Shown here piece by piece: positions 38,326 through 46,671 of a stretch of 64,000 nucleotides of DNA. The notes beneath the pieces are model-generated. The model was not told where the DNA came from, ran no database searches, and was given only the letters and a program-made list of their open reading frames with translations. The stretch is from an uncultured Lachnospiraceae bacterium (GTDB taxonomy: Bacteria; Bacillota; Clostridia; Lachnospirales; Lachnospiraceae). Numbering within the stretch: position 1 is the stretch's first letter; every line of letters begins with the position of its first letter. The stretch lies in NCBI GenBank assembly GCA_947623185.1, contig CANQGL010000002.1, forward strand, positions 1-64,000, given 5' to 3'. Both the position numbers and the translations under genes were made by a program.

Positions 38326-39540
38326 TCACCGGATCAGGACCGGTATCATAAACGAGGCAAGGACCAGGCTCAGCTTGCTGCTGACGGATCCGATCACCAG
38401 AAACGGGGGCGAGATCCTTTCTTTCAGATAAGCGCGTTCTTCGTCATTCCTGGCGTAACTCCGCAGCACGTTCTCCATAACGAGCGTTATGCTCGGGAAG
38501 AGATAGAACATTCCGGCGCAGGCGCTCGCGCCGAGAAGCATATCCTGTCTGAACAGCTTCGCCGTAAGCGCGCCGCCCGCCATCAGTCCGGTCATGGCAA
38601 GGCCGATGATGACGAGGATCGGGATCAGCTTCATGAAGAAAGTGTTCATGTCGAAATCGTTCATGAACGACGCGGCCATGACCATGACGGCCACGTCGAC
38701 GAAACCCGCCGAGCCGGTCCGCGACATCATGTTCAGGCGGAAGAATCCGGTCAGGACCATGAGGGCGGAGAGCGCGAAGGTGAGCACGACGCTGGGGATG
38801 GGGATATACTCCGCAAGAACGGTCCCGAGCATGGCTATGATCGCGAGCTGTGCGAGCGAGACGGCTTCGGTCTGGGCGAAAGCGGGGATCCACGAGCGGA
38901 AGAACGGGCTGGGATTCTCGCGGGTGTTCAGCCCGGTATCCGATGCCGGCACGTCATCCTTCCGCTTTATGAGCGGTTCGTGCAGATAGGCGTCCCGGGC
39001 CACGAGCTGTTTTACATAGGCGGTCACGGGAAACGCGCCGATCAGCGGACCGATCACGTCCTGGAACGCGACGATCGCGAGAGGGACCATGACGAAGTCC
39101 TCGTATCCGAGCTCCTTCAGACGTCTCAGACCGACCATGCCGCTCGAAAAGCCGCCGCCGGTGACGATCCCGGAGCTCGCGATGACCTCCTTCGGATCGA
39201 AGAGCAGGCAGCCGATCCCGAGAACGAGGACGTAAGCGCAGACGACCCCGCCGAAACCGATAAAGACGGCCTTCCACTCCTTTACGATCATCATGGGAAT
39301 GATGTTGGTAAAGATGCTGACGATGTAAAGATTGAACAGCAGATCCCCCATAAAGCCCAGCTGGCTTTCGTCGGGAAAGAAGCGGGGCATCCCGAGCTGG
39401 ATCAGGACCGTGTAGATCAGGATCGAGCCCGCGATGGCCGGGATCTTCGCTTTGGTGACGATCGCGAGCACGTCCGCCAGCGCGACGATCACCACGCACA
39501 CGGTAAAACAGAACAGCGGCGACGCAATGATTTCCGCCAT
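38326..39540 (-). CDS. polytopic membrane protein, putative transporter
   Basis: About 10 hydrophobic segments, symmetric GG motifs (SSGIVTGGGFSSGMVGL); SD AAGGAGGA before ATG. Confidence 0.75.
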   Translation of the reverse strand: MAEIIASPLFCFTVCVVIVALADVLAIVTKAKIPAIAGSILIYTVLIQLGMPRFFPDESQLGFMGDLLFNLYIVSIFTNIIPMMIVKEWKAVFIGFGGVVCAYVLVLGIGCLLFDPKEVIASSGIVTGGGFSSGMVGLRRLKELGYEDFVMVPLAIVAFQDVIGPLIGAFPVTAYVKQLVARDAYLHEPLIKRKDDVPASDTGLNTRENPSPFFRSWIPAFAQTEAVSLAQLAIIAMLGTVLAEYIPIPSVVLTFALSALMVLTGFFRLNMMSRTGSAGFVDVAVMVMAASFMNDFDMNTFFMKLIPILVIIGLAMTGLMAGGALTAKLFRQDMLLGASACAGMFYLFPSITLVMENVLRSYARNDEERAYLKERISPPFLVIGSVSSKLSLVLASFMIPVLIR

Positions 39541-39709
39541 AAGTGATTCCTCCTTCCGTACCTGAAACGGATATGGGGATCCGCATATTGACAGAATCCC
39601 CAAACTGTGTTAAAAGAGAGTACAGTACATTTCCTGTTGTCATGTTACCATCCCATCGTCACTAAGGTAAAATAACAGTTTCTACCGATATATAACCAGG
39701 AGGAATATT

Positions 39710-40624
39710 TTGAATACGGATTTTCTGAAGTACGTTTTTGTCGCCTGCGCGTACCGATGCGGGAGCCTGTCGAAAACGGCGGAAATATGCAACTATACCC
39801 AGCCGTATGTCAGCAAGACGATCCAGCGGTTCGAGGAAGAACTGGGGATCCGTCTTTTTGAGCGCTACAAGCACGGCGTGCGGCCCCGCGAGGAGGCGAT
39901 GCCGGTCATCCGCAGGATCGTGGCCTTCCTTGAGGACTACGAGCGGTTCGAGAACGAGCTGTTCCGCCGGGCGGACGACAGCTGCGTGACCGTCGCCCTG
40001 ACCGCGAGCTTCTCGTGTTTCCGTATGCCGGCGTGCATGAGGGAGTTTAAGGCGCTGCACCCGGATATCCGGATCGAGCTGAAGGTCGGGACCTACAGCG
40101 GGATCGAGGAGATGATCGAGGAGTCCGCGGTGGATTTCGGGATCTCCTCCCTGCCGATGAGAAAGGGGATCGTGACCGTCCCGCTGATGCCGGAACCGGA
40201 CGTCGTGATCTGCGGGAAAACGCATCCGCTGGCGGAAAAGCGGATCTTTCCGCCCGACGGTTTCAGGGGCGAGACGCTGATCGCCACGCGGGAGGGCGAC
40301 GACAAATACATCCGGGAGCTCTACGGGAACACGGAGTGCGAACCGGAAACGATCACGGTGATCAACAACGACCAGACGCTGATCCATATGGTGCGCCAGG
40401 GACTGGGGATCAGCGTGCTGCCCGAGATCATGGTGCGGGAATACGCGGACCAGATCGCGGTCCTGGATTTCTCCGGATACCTTTCCAGAAAGATCGGGAT
40501 CGGGACCCTGCGCGGCAGGCGCCTCAGGGCGGAGGCGGCGCTTCTGGCCGGTTACCTGCTCGAGACGTTCTCGGACGCTCCGGCGCGCAAAAATTCCTTT
40601 GCGCATGTCCGGGATGTGTGGTAA
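39710..40624 (+). CDS. LysR family transcriptional regulator
   Basis: FVACAYRCGSLSKTAEICNYTQPYVSKTIQRFEEELGIRLFERYKHGVRP; TTG start; divergent from transporter. Confidence 0.92.
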   Translation: MNTDFLKYVFVACAYRCGSLSKTAEICNYTQPYVSKTIQRFEEELGIRLFERYKHGVRPREEAMPVIRRIVAFLEDYERFENELFRRADDSCVTVALTASFSCFRMPACMREFKALHPDIRIELKVGTYSGIEEMIEESAVDFGISSLPMRKGIVTVPLMPEPDVVICGKTHPLAEKRIFPPDGFRGETLIATREGDDKYIRELYGNTECEPETITVINNDQTLIHMVRQGLGISVLPEIMVREYADQIAVLDFSGYLSRKIGIGTLRGRRLRAEAALLAGYLLETFSDAPARKNSFAHVRDVW

Positions 40625-40652
40625 GATGGAGGTGCATAAAAGCAGAAGGGAG

Positions 40653-41714
40653 ATGCGGCTTATGGCAGGGAGATATATGGCGTACGTCGGTTCCTACTCG
40701 TATACGGGAAAGGCCAGGGGGATCACGGTCTACGACGTGGACGTCGAGGCGGGGACATTCGTCTACCGCTGCGAGGTCGAGGTAGACAATTCTTCCTATG
40801 TGCAGGCCTCCCGCGACGGGAAGACGCTGTATTCGATCGCGGACGAGGGCGTCGTTGCGTTCCGGATCCTTGAGAACGGGAGCCTTTCGCGGTTCGACAG
40901 CGCCAAGATCAAGGGGATGCGCGGCTGCCACCTCTCGACGAGCGACGACGATAAATACATTTTCGTATCGGGGTACCATGACGGGAAACTCACGGTCCTC
41001 AGACTGAACAAGGACGGATCGATCGGCCGGATCACCGACGGCGTATTCCACAAGGGTCTCGGCAGCATCGCCGAGCGGACATTCCGCCCGCATGTGAGCT
41101 GCAGCCGCCTGACGCCGGACGGAAAGTTCCTGATGGTGGCGGATCTCGGGATCGACCAGATCAAGGTCTACCGTTTCGACAGGGAGAGCGGAAAGATCTA
41201 CGAGGTGGACTCCATCCACAGCGAGCTGGAATCGGCGCCCCGGCGCTTCATATTCAGCAGCGACGGCCGCTTCTTCTATGTGATCCACGAGCTCAAAAAC
41301 ACGATCGACGTATACTCCTACGAGTCCGGCGAACGGACTCCGGTGGTTGAAAAGCTGCAGACCGTATCCACGACGGGCAAACGGGCCAGCAAGGAGACGG
41401 CGGCCTGCGCGATGCGCTTCGGGCCGGACGAGCGTTACCTGTTCTGCAGCAACGCCGGCGACGACACGATCTCCATGTATGACCGCGACGAAAAGACGGG
41501 GCTGCTCACCCAGCGCTTCTGCCTGCCGGTCAGCGGCGATTATCCGAAGGACATCGCCATCTTCCCGGACGGGAAACACATCGCGGCGATCAACCACGCC
41601 GGCAGCATCACCTTCTTTAAGATCGATTACGAAAAGGGACTGCTGGTGATGTGCAGCCGCAGCGTTTCGGTCAACGAGCCGAACAGCTGTGAGATCGTAA
41701 AGATAGGAGACTGA
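40653..41714 (+). CDS. lactonase family protein (7-bladed beta-propeller, Pgl-like)
   Basis: YVGSYSYTGKARGITVYDVD, RPHVSCSRLTPDGKFLMVADLGIDQIKVY, PKDIAIFPDGKHIAAINH. Confidence 0.9.
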   Translation: MRLMAGRYMAYVGSYSYTGKARGITVYDVDVEAGTFVYRCEVEVDNSSYVQASRDGKTLYSIADEGVVAFRILENGSLSRFDSAKIKGMRGCHLSTSDDDKYIFVSGYHDGKLTVLRLNKDGSIGRITDGVFHKGLGSIAERTFRPHVSCSRLTPDGKFLMVADLGIDQIKVYRFDRESGKIYEVDSIHSELESAPRRFIFSSDGRFFYVIHELKNTIDVYSYESGERTPVVEKLQTVSTTGKRASKETAACAMRFGPDERYLFCSNAGDDTISMYDRDEKTGLLTQRFCLPVSGDYPKDIAIFPDGKHIAAINHAGSITFFKIDYEKGLLVMCSRSVSVNEPNSCEIVKIGD

Positions 41715-41718
41715 TGAT

Positions 41719-42858
41719 ATGGCGGCCGGTTCAACGATCGGAACGATACTGAAAGTGACAACATGGGGGGAATCCCACGGGAAGGCGATCGGCGCGGTCG
41801 TCGACGGCTGCCCGGCGGGGATCGCCCTTTCGGAGGACGATATCCAGGCGATGCTGGACCGGAGGCGGCCGGGACAGAGCCGGTATACGACGCAGCGCAG
41901 CGAGGAGGACAGGGTCGGGATCCTGTCCGGCGTCTTTGAGGGGAAAACGACGGGAACGCCGGTCTCGATGATCATCTTCAACAAAGATCAGCGCTCAAAG
42001 GACTATTCGCAGATCGCCTCCTGCTACCGCCCGGGACACGCGGACTACACGTTTGACCGGAAGTTCGGATTCCGCGATTACCGCGGCGGGGGCCGCGCAT
42101 CCGCGCGCGAGACGGCCGGCCGTGTGGCGGCGGGCGCGGTGGCCGAAAAGATCCTCTCGGAGCTGGGGATCACGGTCACGGCCTACACGAGGTCGATCGG
42201 GCCGGTTTCCGTCGACGCGGACCGGTTCGACTTGAGCGAGGCGGCAAACAACAGGCTGTGGATGCCGGATCCCGTCGCCGCGAAGGAAGCGGAGCGGTTT
42301 CTGGAGGAAAAGATGGCTGCCTGCGATTCCGCGGGCGGCGTGGTGGAATGTGTGATATCGGGGCTCCCGGCGGGACTGGGAGAGCCGGTCTTTGACAAGC
42401 TGGATGCGGAGCTCGCGAAGGCCATCCTCTCGATCGGAGCCGTCAAGGGATTCGAGATCGGCGACGGCTTTGCGGCGGCGCGGTCCTGCGGATCCGCAAA
42501 CAACGACGCGTTTGCGGTGCGGGACGGAAGGACCGTAAAGACGACGAATCATTCCGGCGGAGTGCTCGGCGGGATCAGCGACGGCAGCGACGTGGTGTTC
42601 CGCGCGGCGTTCAAGCCGACCCCGTCCATCGCGCAGGCACAGAGAACGGTAACCAGAGACGGGGAAGAAACGGAACTTGTGATCCATGGACGCCATGATC
42701 CGGTCGTCGTGCCGCGCGCCGTCGTGGTGGTCGAGGCAATGGCGGCGCTTGTGGCCGCGGACCTTCTGCTGGTCTCCATGACCTCCAGAATCGACAGGAT
42801 CCGCGGGTTTTTCGGGAGGCAGAAAGAAAATGGCTGTGAAGATCGCGATCGGAAATGA
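41719..42858 (+). CDS. aroC: chorismate synthase
   Basis: TTWGESHGKAIGAVVDGCPAG, RRPGQSRYTTQRSEEDRV, YRGGGRASARETAGRVAAGA, HDPVVVPRAVVVVEAM. Confidence 0.97.
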   Translation: MAAGSTIGTILKVTTWGESHGKAIGAVVDGCPAGIALSEDDIQAMLDRRRPGQSRYTTQRSEEDRVGILSGVFEGKTTGTPVSMIIFNKDQRSKDYSQIASCYRPGHADYTFDRKFGFRDYRGGGRASARETAGRVAAGAVAEKILSELGITVTAYTRSIGPVSVDADRFDLSEAANNRLWMPDPVAAKEAERFLEEKMAACDSAGGVVECVISGLPAGLGEPVFDKLDAELAKAILSIGAVKGFEIGDGFAAARSCGSANNDAFAVRDGRTVKTTNHSGGVLGGISDGSDVVFRAAFKPTPSIAQAQRTVTRDGEETELVIHGRHDPVVVPRAVVVVEAMAALVAADLLLVSMTSRIDRIRGFFGRQKENGCEDRDRK

Positions 42859-43282
42859 CCACTCTGCGGTGGAAATGAAAAATGAGATCATGGAACATCT
42901 GAAGGCAAAGGGATACGAGGTCATCAACCTCGGGACGGACTCGCATGAGAGCTGCGATTATCCGGTTTACGGAGAGAAGGTCGGGCGCGCAGTCGTCTCC
43001 GGGGAGGCCGATCTCGGGATCGCGATCTGCGGTACGGGGCTCGGGATCTCCCTTGCGGCGAACAAGGTAAAGGGCGTCCGCGCCTGCGTCTGCAGCGAGC
43101 CGTACACGGCCCGCATGTCGAGGCTCCACAACAACGCCAACGTACTGGCGTTCGGCGCGCGCGTGATCGGGCCCGAGCTTGCCAAGATGATCGTCGACGT
43201 GTGGCTGGAAACGGAGTTTGAAGGCGAACGCCATCAGAGGCGCGTGAACATGATCATGGATATCGAAAAGCGGGGAGGCTGA
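42830..43282 (+). CDS. rpiB: ribose 5-phosphate isomerase B / LacAB family
   Basis: IAIGNDHSAVEMKNEIMEHL, GIAICGTGLGISLAANKVKGVRACVCSEPYTA, HNNANVLAFGARVIG. Confidence 0.94.
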   Translation: MAVKIAIGNDHSAVEMKNEIMEHLKAKGYEVINLGTDSHESCDYPVYGEKVGRAVVSGEADLGIAICGTGLGISLAANKVKGVRACVCSEPYTARMSRLHNNANVLAFGARVIGPELAKMIVDVWLETEFEGERHQRRVNMIMDIEKRGG

Positions 43283-43318
43283 GCGCTTCCCGGCGGATGG
43301 CATAAAAAGACACGAAAA

Positions 43319-43358
43319 AAAGACGGTACGTCTCCGGACAGGAGGTACCGTCTTTCCC
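43319..43358. terminator. intrinsic terminator between convergent genes
   Basis: AAAGACGGTAC...GTACCGTCTTT hairpin. Confidence 0.8.
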
Positions 43359-43368
43359 TTATACGGTT

Positions 43369-44688
43369 TTATAGTTCGGTCTGGACAAAGATGTCGTAGA
43401 TCGCACGGATCGCGTTCTCAAAGTCCTCGTTCTTGACGCCGATGATGATGTTCAGCTCGCTGGAGCCCTGATCGATCATCTTGACGTTGATCCGCGCGTG
43501 GGCCAGCGCCGAGAAGATCCGGCCGGCTGTCCCGCGGTTGGCCTTCATGCCGCGGCCGACAACGGCTACCAGGGCGAGGTCCGATTCCAGCTCGATGGAG
43601 TCCGGTCTGACGGCCCGGTTGATCCCGGCGATCACGGCCTGCTCCTTTTCCTGAAATTCGTCCTGGTGGATCAGGATGGACATGGTGTCGATCCCGGACG
43701 GCATATGCTCGAAGGAGATCATGTTCTTCTCAAAGACTTCCAGCACCTTGCGGCCGAACCCGATCTCCGAGTTCATCATCGCCTTGTCGATGGTAACGGT
43801 GCAGAACCCTTTCTTTCCCGCGACGCCGGTGATCGTATAGAGCGGACGCTTGGTGGTGGTCTCGACGATCATGGTCCCGGGGTCCTTCGGGCGGTTCGTA
43901 TTGCGGATGTTGATCGGGATCCCCGCTCTGCGGACCGGGAAGATCGCGTCCTCGTGAAGGACGTTGGCGCCCATGTAGGCGAGCTCGCGCAGTTCGCGGT
44001 AAGTGATCGTTTCGATCGGCGCCGGATCCTTTACGATGTGCGGATCCGCCACCAGGAAACCGGACACGTCGGTCCAGTTCTCGTAGAGATCGGCCTGTAC
44101 GGCGCGCGCCACGATCGAACCGGTAATGTCGGAGCCGCCCCGCGAAAAGGTGACGATGGTGCCGTCCGGCGCGGAGCCGTAAAACCCGGGGATCACGGCC
44201 TGCTTCATGGTGGACAGGTGTTCCGCAAGCTCGGCGTTCGTCTCCTCGGCGAGGAAATGGCCGTTTTCGTCAAAGCGGACGACGTCCGCGGCGTCCACGA
44301 ACGGGAAACCGAGATAATCGGCCATGACGAGGGCGTTCAAGTATTCTCCGCGGGAGGCGGCGTAATCGCGGCCGGCCTTTTTGAGAAAGTTTTCCTCGAT
44401 CCGGCTGAACTCAAAGTCAAGGTTCAGATCCAGACCGAGGCCGTCGATGATGTCCGTAAAGCGCTTTTTGATCTGGTCGAGGATCGGGCCGTAGGGACGG
44501 CCCTCCGACGCCTCGTCGTAGCATCTGTAGAGCAGGTCCGTTACCTTCGTGTCCTTGGAGTCGCGCTTTCCCGGCGCGGAGGGGATCACGAAACACCGGG
44601 TGCGGTCGGCGGTAACGATGGCCTTTACCTTTCTGTACTGGCGGGCGTTCGCAAGGGAGCTGCCGCCGAATTTTACAACTTTTTTCAT
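43369..44688 (-). CDS. aspartate kinase
   Basis: VVKFGGSSLANARQYRKVKAIV, FSRGGSDITGSIVARAV, YENWTDVSGFLVADP, two ACT-like C-terminal repeats. Confidence 0.94.
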   Translation of the reverse strand: MKKVVKFGGSSLANARQYRKVKAIVTADRTRCFVIPSAPGKRDSKDTKVTDLLYRCYDEASEGRPYGPILDQIKKRFTDIIDGLGLDLNLDFEFSRIEENFLKKAGRDYAASRGEYLNALVMADYLGFPFVDAADVVRFDENGHFLAEETNAELAEHLSTMKQAVIPGFYGSAPDGTIVTFSRGGSDITGSIVARAVQADLYENWTDVSGFLVADPHIVKDPAPIETITYRELRELAYMGANVLHEDAIFPVRRAGIPINIRNTNRPKDPGTMIVETTTKRPLYTITGVAGKKGFCTVTIDKAMMNSEIGFGRKVLEVFEKNMISFEHMPSGIDTMSILIHQDEFQEKEQAVIAGINRAVRPDSIELESDLALVAVVGRGMKANRGTAGRIFSALAHARINVKMIDQGSSELNIIIGVKNEDFENAIRAIYDIFVQTEL

Positions 44689-44721
44689 TTCAATACTTCT
44701 CCTGTGCTGTTCTGATCTCGG

Positions 44722-45348
44722 TCAGCGGATGATCTTCGGGGTCGGGAAATACTCGAACAGTACTTTTGCGACCATTTTATCCTTTGAAATATAGTGATTG
44801 GCCCAATATCTGGCGTCCAGCGAATAGTTGCGGTTGTCGCCCATCATGAAGTAGCAGTCCTCCGGCACTTCAAAGTGGAAGGTCTCGCCGGGATTCATCG
44901 GCTCGGCAAGATAAGGCTCCGAAAGGGGCTCGTCGGAGCCGTTCAGATAAACCTTGTCGTCCACGATGTCGATCACGTCGCCCGGCACTCCGATGACACG
45001 CTTCACATAGTAGACCGTCGAGGCCCGTCTGCCGGCGGCAGCCTGGCAGCGCGGACAGACGTCCGGCTTTTCGCCCTCGCCGATCGCACCGCACCGTCTG
45101 CACTGCCATCCGAAAACAAAGATGGCTACGTCGCCACGCTGCGGCTCGGAAAACGTGTAGTGGAGACGGGAGCCGATCACACGGCTGTGCGCCATGATCG
45201 TGTTCTCCATCGAGCCGGTCGGTACTTCGCTGTTCGCTATAATAAAGGTCGTGAGAACGAAAGCGATGACGGCTGCGGAGAGGATGACCTGCGCCCAGCT
45301 TATCAGTTCTTCGACCCACCCTGATTGTTCCTGCTGTTCTTTTTTCAT
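44722..45348 (-). CDS. lepB: signal peptidase I with internal CxxC...CxxC insertion
   Basis: EVPTGSMENTIMAHS catalytic Ser box, VYYVKRVIGVPGD Lys box, FMMGDNRNYSLDARYW; C83RRC...CPRC101. Confidence 0.93.
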   Translation of the reverse strand: MKKEQQEQSGWVEELISWAQVILSAAVIAFVLTTFIIANSEVPTGSMENTIMAHSRVIGSRLHYTFSEPQRGDVAIFVFGWQCRRCGAIGEGEKPDVCPRCQAAAGRRASTVYYVKRVIGVPGDVIDIVDDKVYLNGSDEPLSEPYLAEPMNPGETFHFEVPEDCYFMMGDNRNYSLDARYWANHYISKDKMVAKVLFEYFPTPKIIR

Positions 45349-45484
45349 GATTTTCCTCTAAACCTCATTTGACTTAGGGTACCAATAGGAAATATAATGG
45401 GTTTGGGATACTTTGTCAAGTTCTGCAGGATTTTTTTACAACGTTTTCACAATTCACGGCGGAAAACCGAAGGGATGGATCCAT

Positions 45485-46600
45485 ATGGAAAAACGAAACA
45501 ATCGAGCTCCGCGCATCCTGGGCCTGGCGGGGGCCGTTCTGCTCGCGGGAACCGGGGCGCTTCTGTGGTCTGCGCGGAGAGTTCCCAGGTTCGCGACCTG
45601 GTACGCGGAGGCGGTCTATCCGGTGCTTGTCGGGAGCATCGGGCGGTTTTTCGGGCTGTTTCCGTTTTCGGTCGTTGAGATCGGACTTTATCTGCTCGTT
45701 CCGGGGCTTTTGCTGGTCCTTTTCAGGTTCCGCAAAAGGCCGTCCGTCGCGCTGTCCGCCTGCTTTTTCACCGTGTCGGCGCTGCTGTTTTCCTATGCGG
45801 TATGCTGCGGCGTGAACTATTACCGTTTTCCGTTCTCTTCCTATTATGTAGAGGAGCTGTCCCGGACGGAAGAGGCCGGGACGGATGATCCGGAAGAGAC
45901 TTATACTGGCGCGGAACCGGACGGCGACGAGGACCTGAAAGGGCTCTGTGCATGGCTTACGGAGGGGCTGTGCAATGCGCGTGCGGAGTTTGAACGGGCC
46001 GGGGGAAACTATGAAGGGATGCAGGAGAAAGGTATTGCGGCCATGAAAAAGCTCGCCGAAACGTATCCGGCGCTCGCGGGCTATTATCCGCGTCCGAAAC
46101 CGGTCGCGGTCTCCCTGATCCTTTCGGTGCAGCAGTGTTCCGGCGTTTATTCGCCGTTTACGGTGGAGGCCAATTACAACCGCGATATGGAGGACTACAA
46201 CATCCCCCATACGATCTGCCATGAGATGTCGCATCTGCGCGGTTTCATGCGCGAGGATGAGGCGAATTTCATCGGCTATCTTGCCTGTCTGAACTCGGAT
46301 GATCCGGATTTTCGCTACAGCGGGTTCATGCTGGGATGGATCTACGCGGGGAACGCGCTGGCGAAAACCGACCAGAGGGAGTATGCCCGGCTCCACGCGA
46401 TGCTGCCGGAGGCGGTGCGGGAGGAATTCGCGGAAAACAACGCGTTCTGGGACCGCTATGAGGGAACGGTCGCCGAGGCGGCGGATAAGGTGAACGACAC
46501 TTATCTGAAGGTCAACGGCCAGGCCGAAGGGGTCCGGACATACGGGCGGGTCGTCGATCTGATGCTGCTCGATTACAGGAAAAATTGTGCGAAAAATTAG
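45485..46600 (+). CDS. DUF3810-type membrane protein with HEXXH-like motif
   Basis: N-terminal TM segments; NIPHTICHEMSHLRGFMREDEANFIGYLAC zincin-like motif. Confidence 0.85.
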   Translation: MEKRNNRAPRILGLAGAVLLAGTGALLWSARRVPRFATWYAEAVYPVLVGSIGRFFGLFPFSVVEIGLYLLVPGLLLVLFRFRKRPSVALSACFFTVSALLFSYAVCCGVNYYRFPFSSYYVEELSRTEEAGTDDPEETYTGAEPDGDEDLKGLCAWLTEGLCNARAEFERAGGNYEGMQEKGIAAMKKLAETYPALAGYYPRPKPVAVSLILSVQQCSGVYSPFTVEANYNRDMEDYNIPHTICHEMSHLRGFMREDEANFIGYLACLNSDDPDFRYSGFMLGWIYAGNALAKTDQREYARLHAMLPEAVREEFAENNAFWDRYEGTVAEAADKVNDTYLKVNGQAEGVRTYGRVVDLMLLDYRKNCAKN

Positions 46601-46671
46601 CAAACTGACTTGTATCGTCTGCCACAAAATGGTAAAATATATGAAGAAATATCGTCAGAGGAGGAAGCGGT

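Noticed and set aside
44689-44721. Lysine riboswitch upstream of aspartokinase
   Set aside because: Only ~33 bp separate it from the upstream lepB gene; no room for a riboswitch
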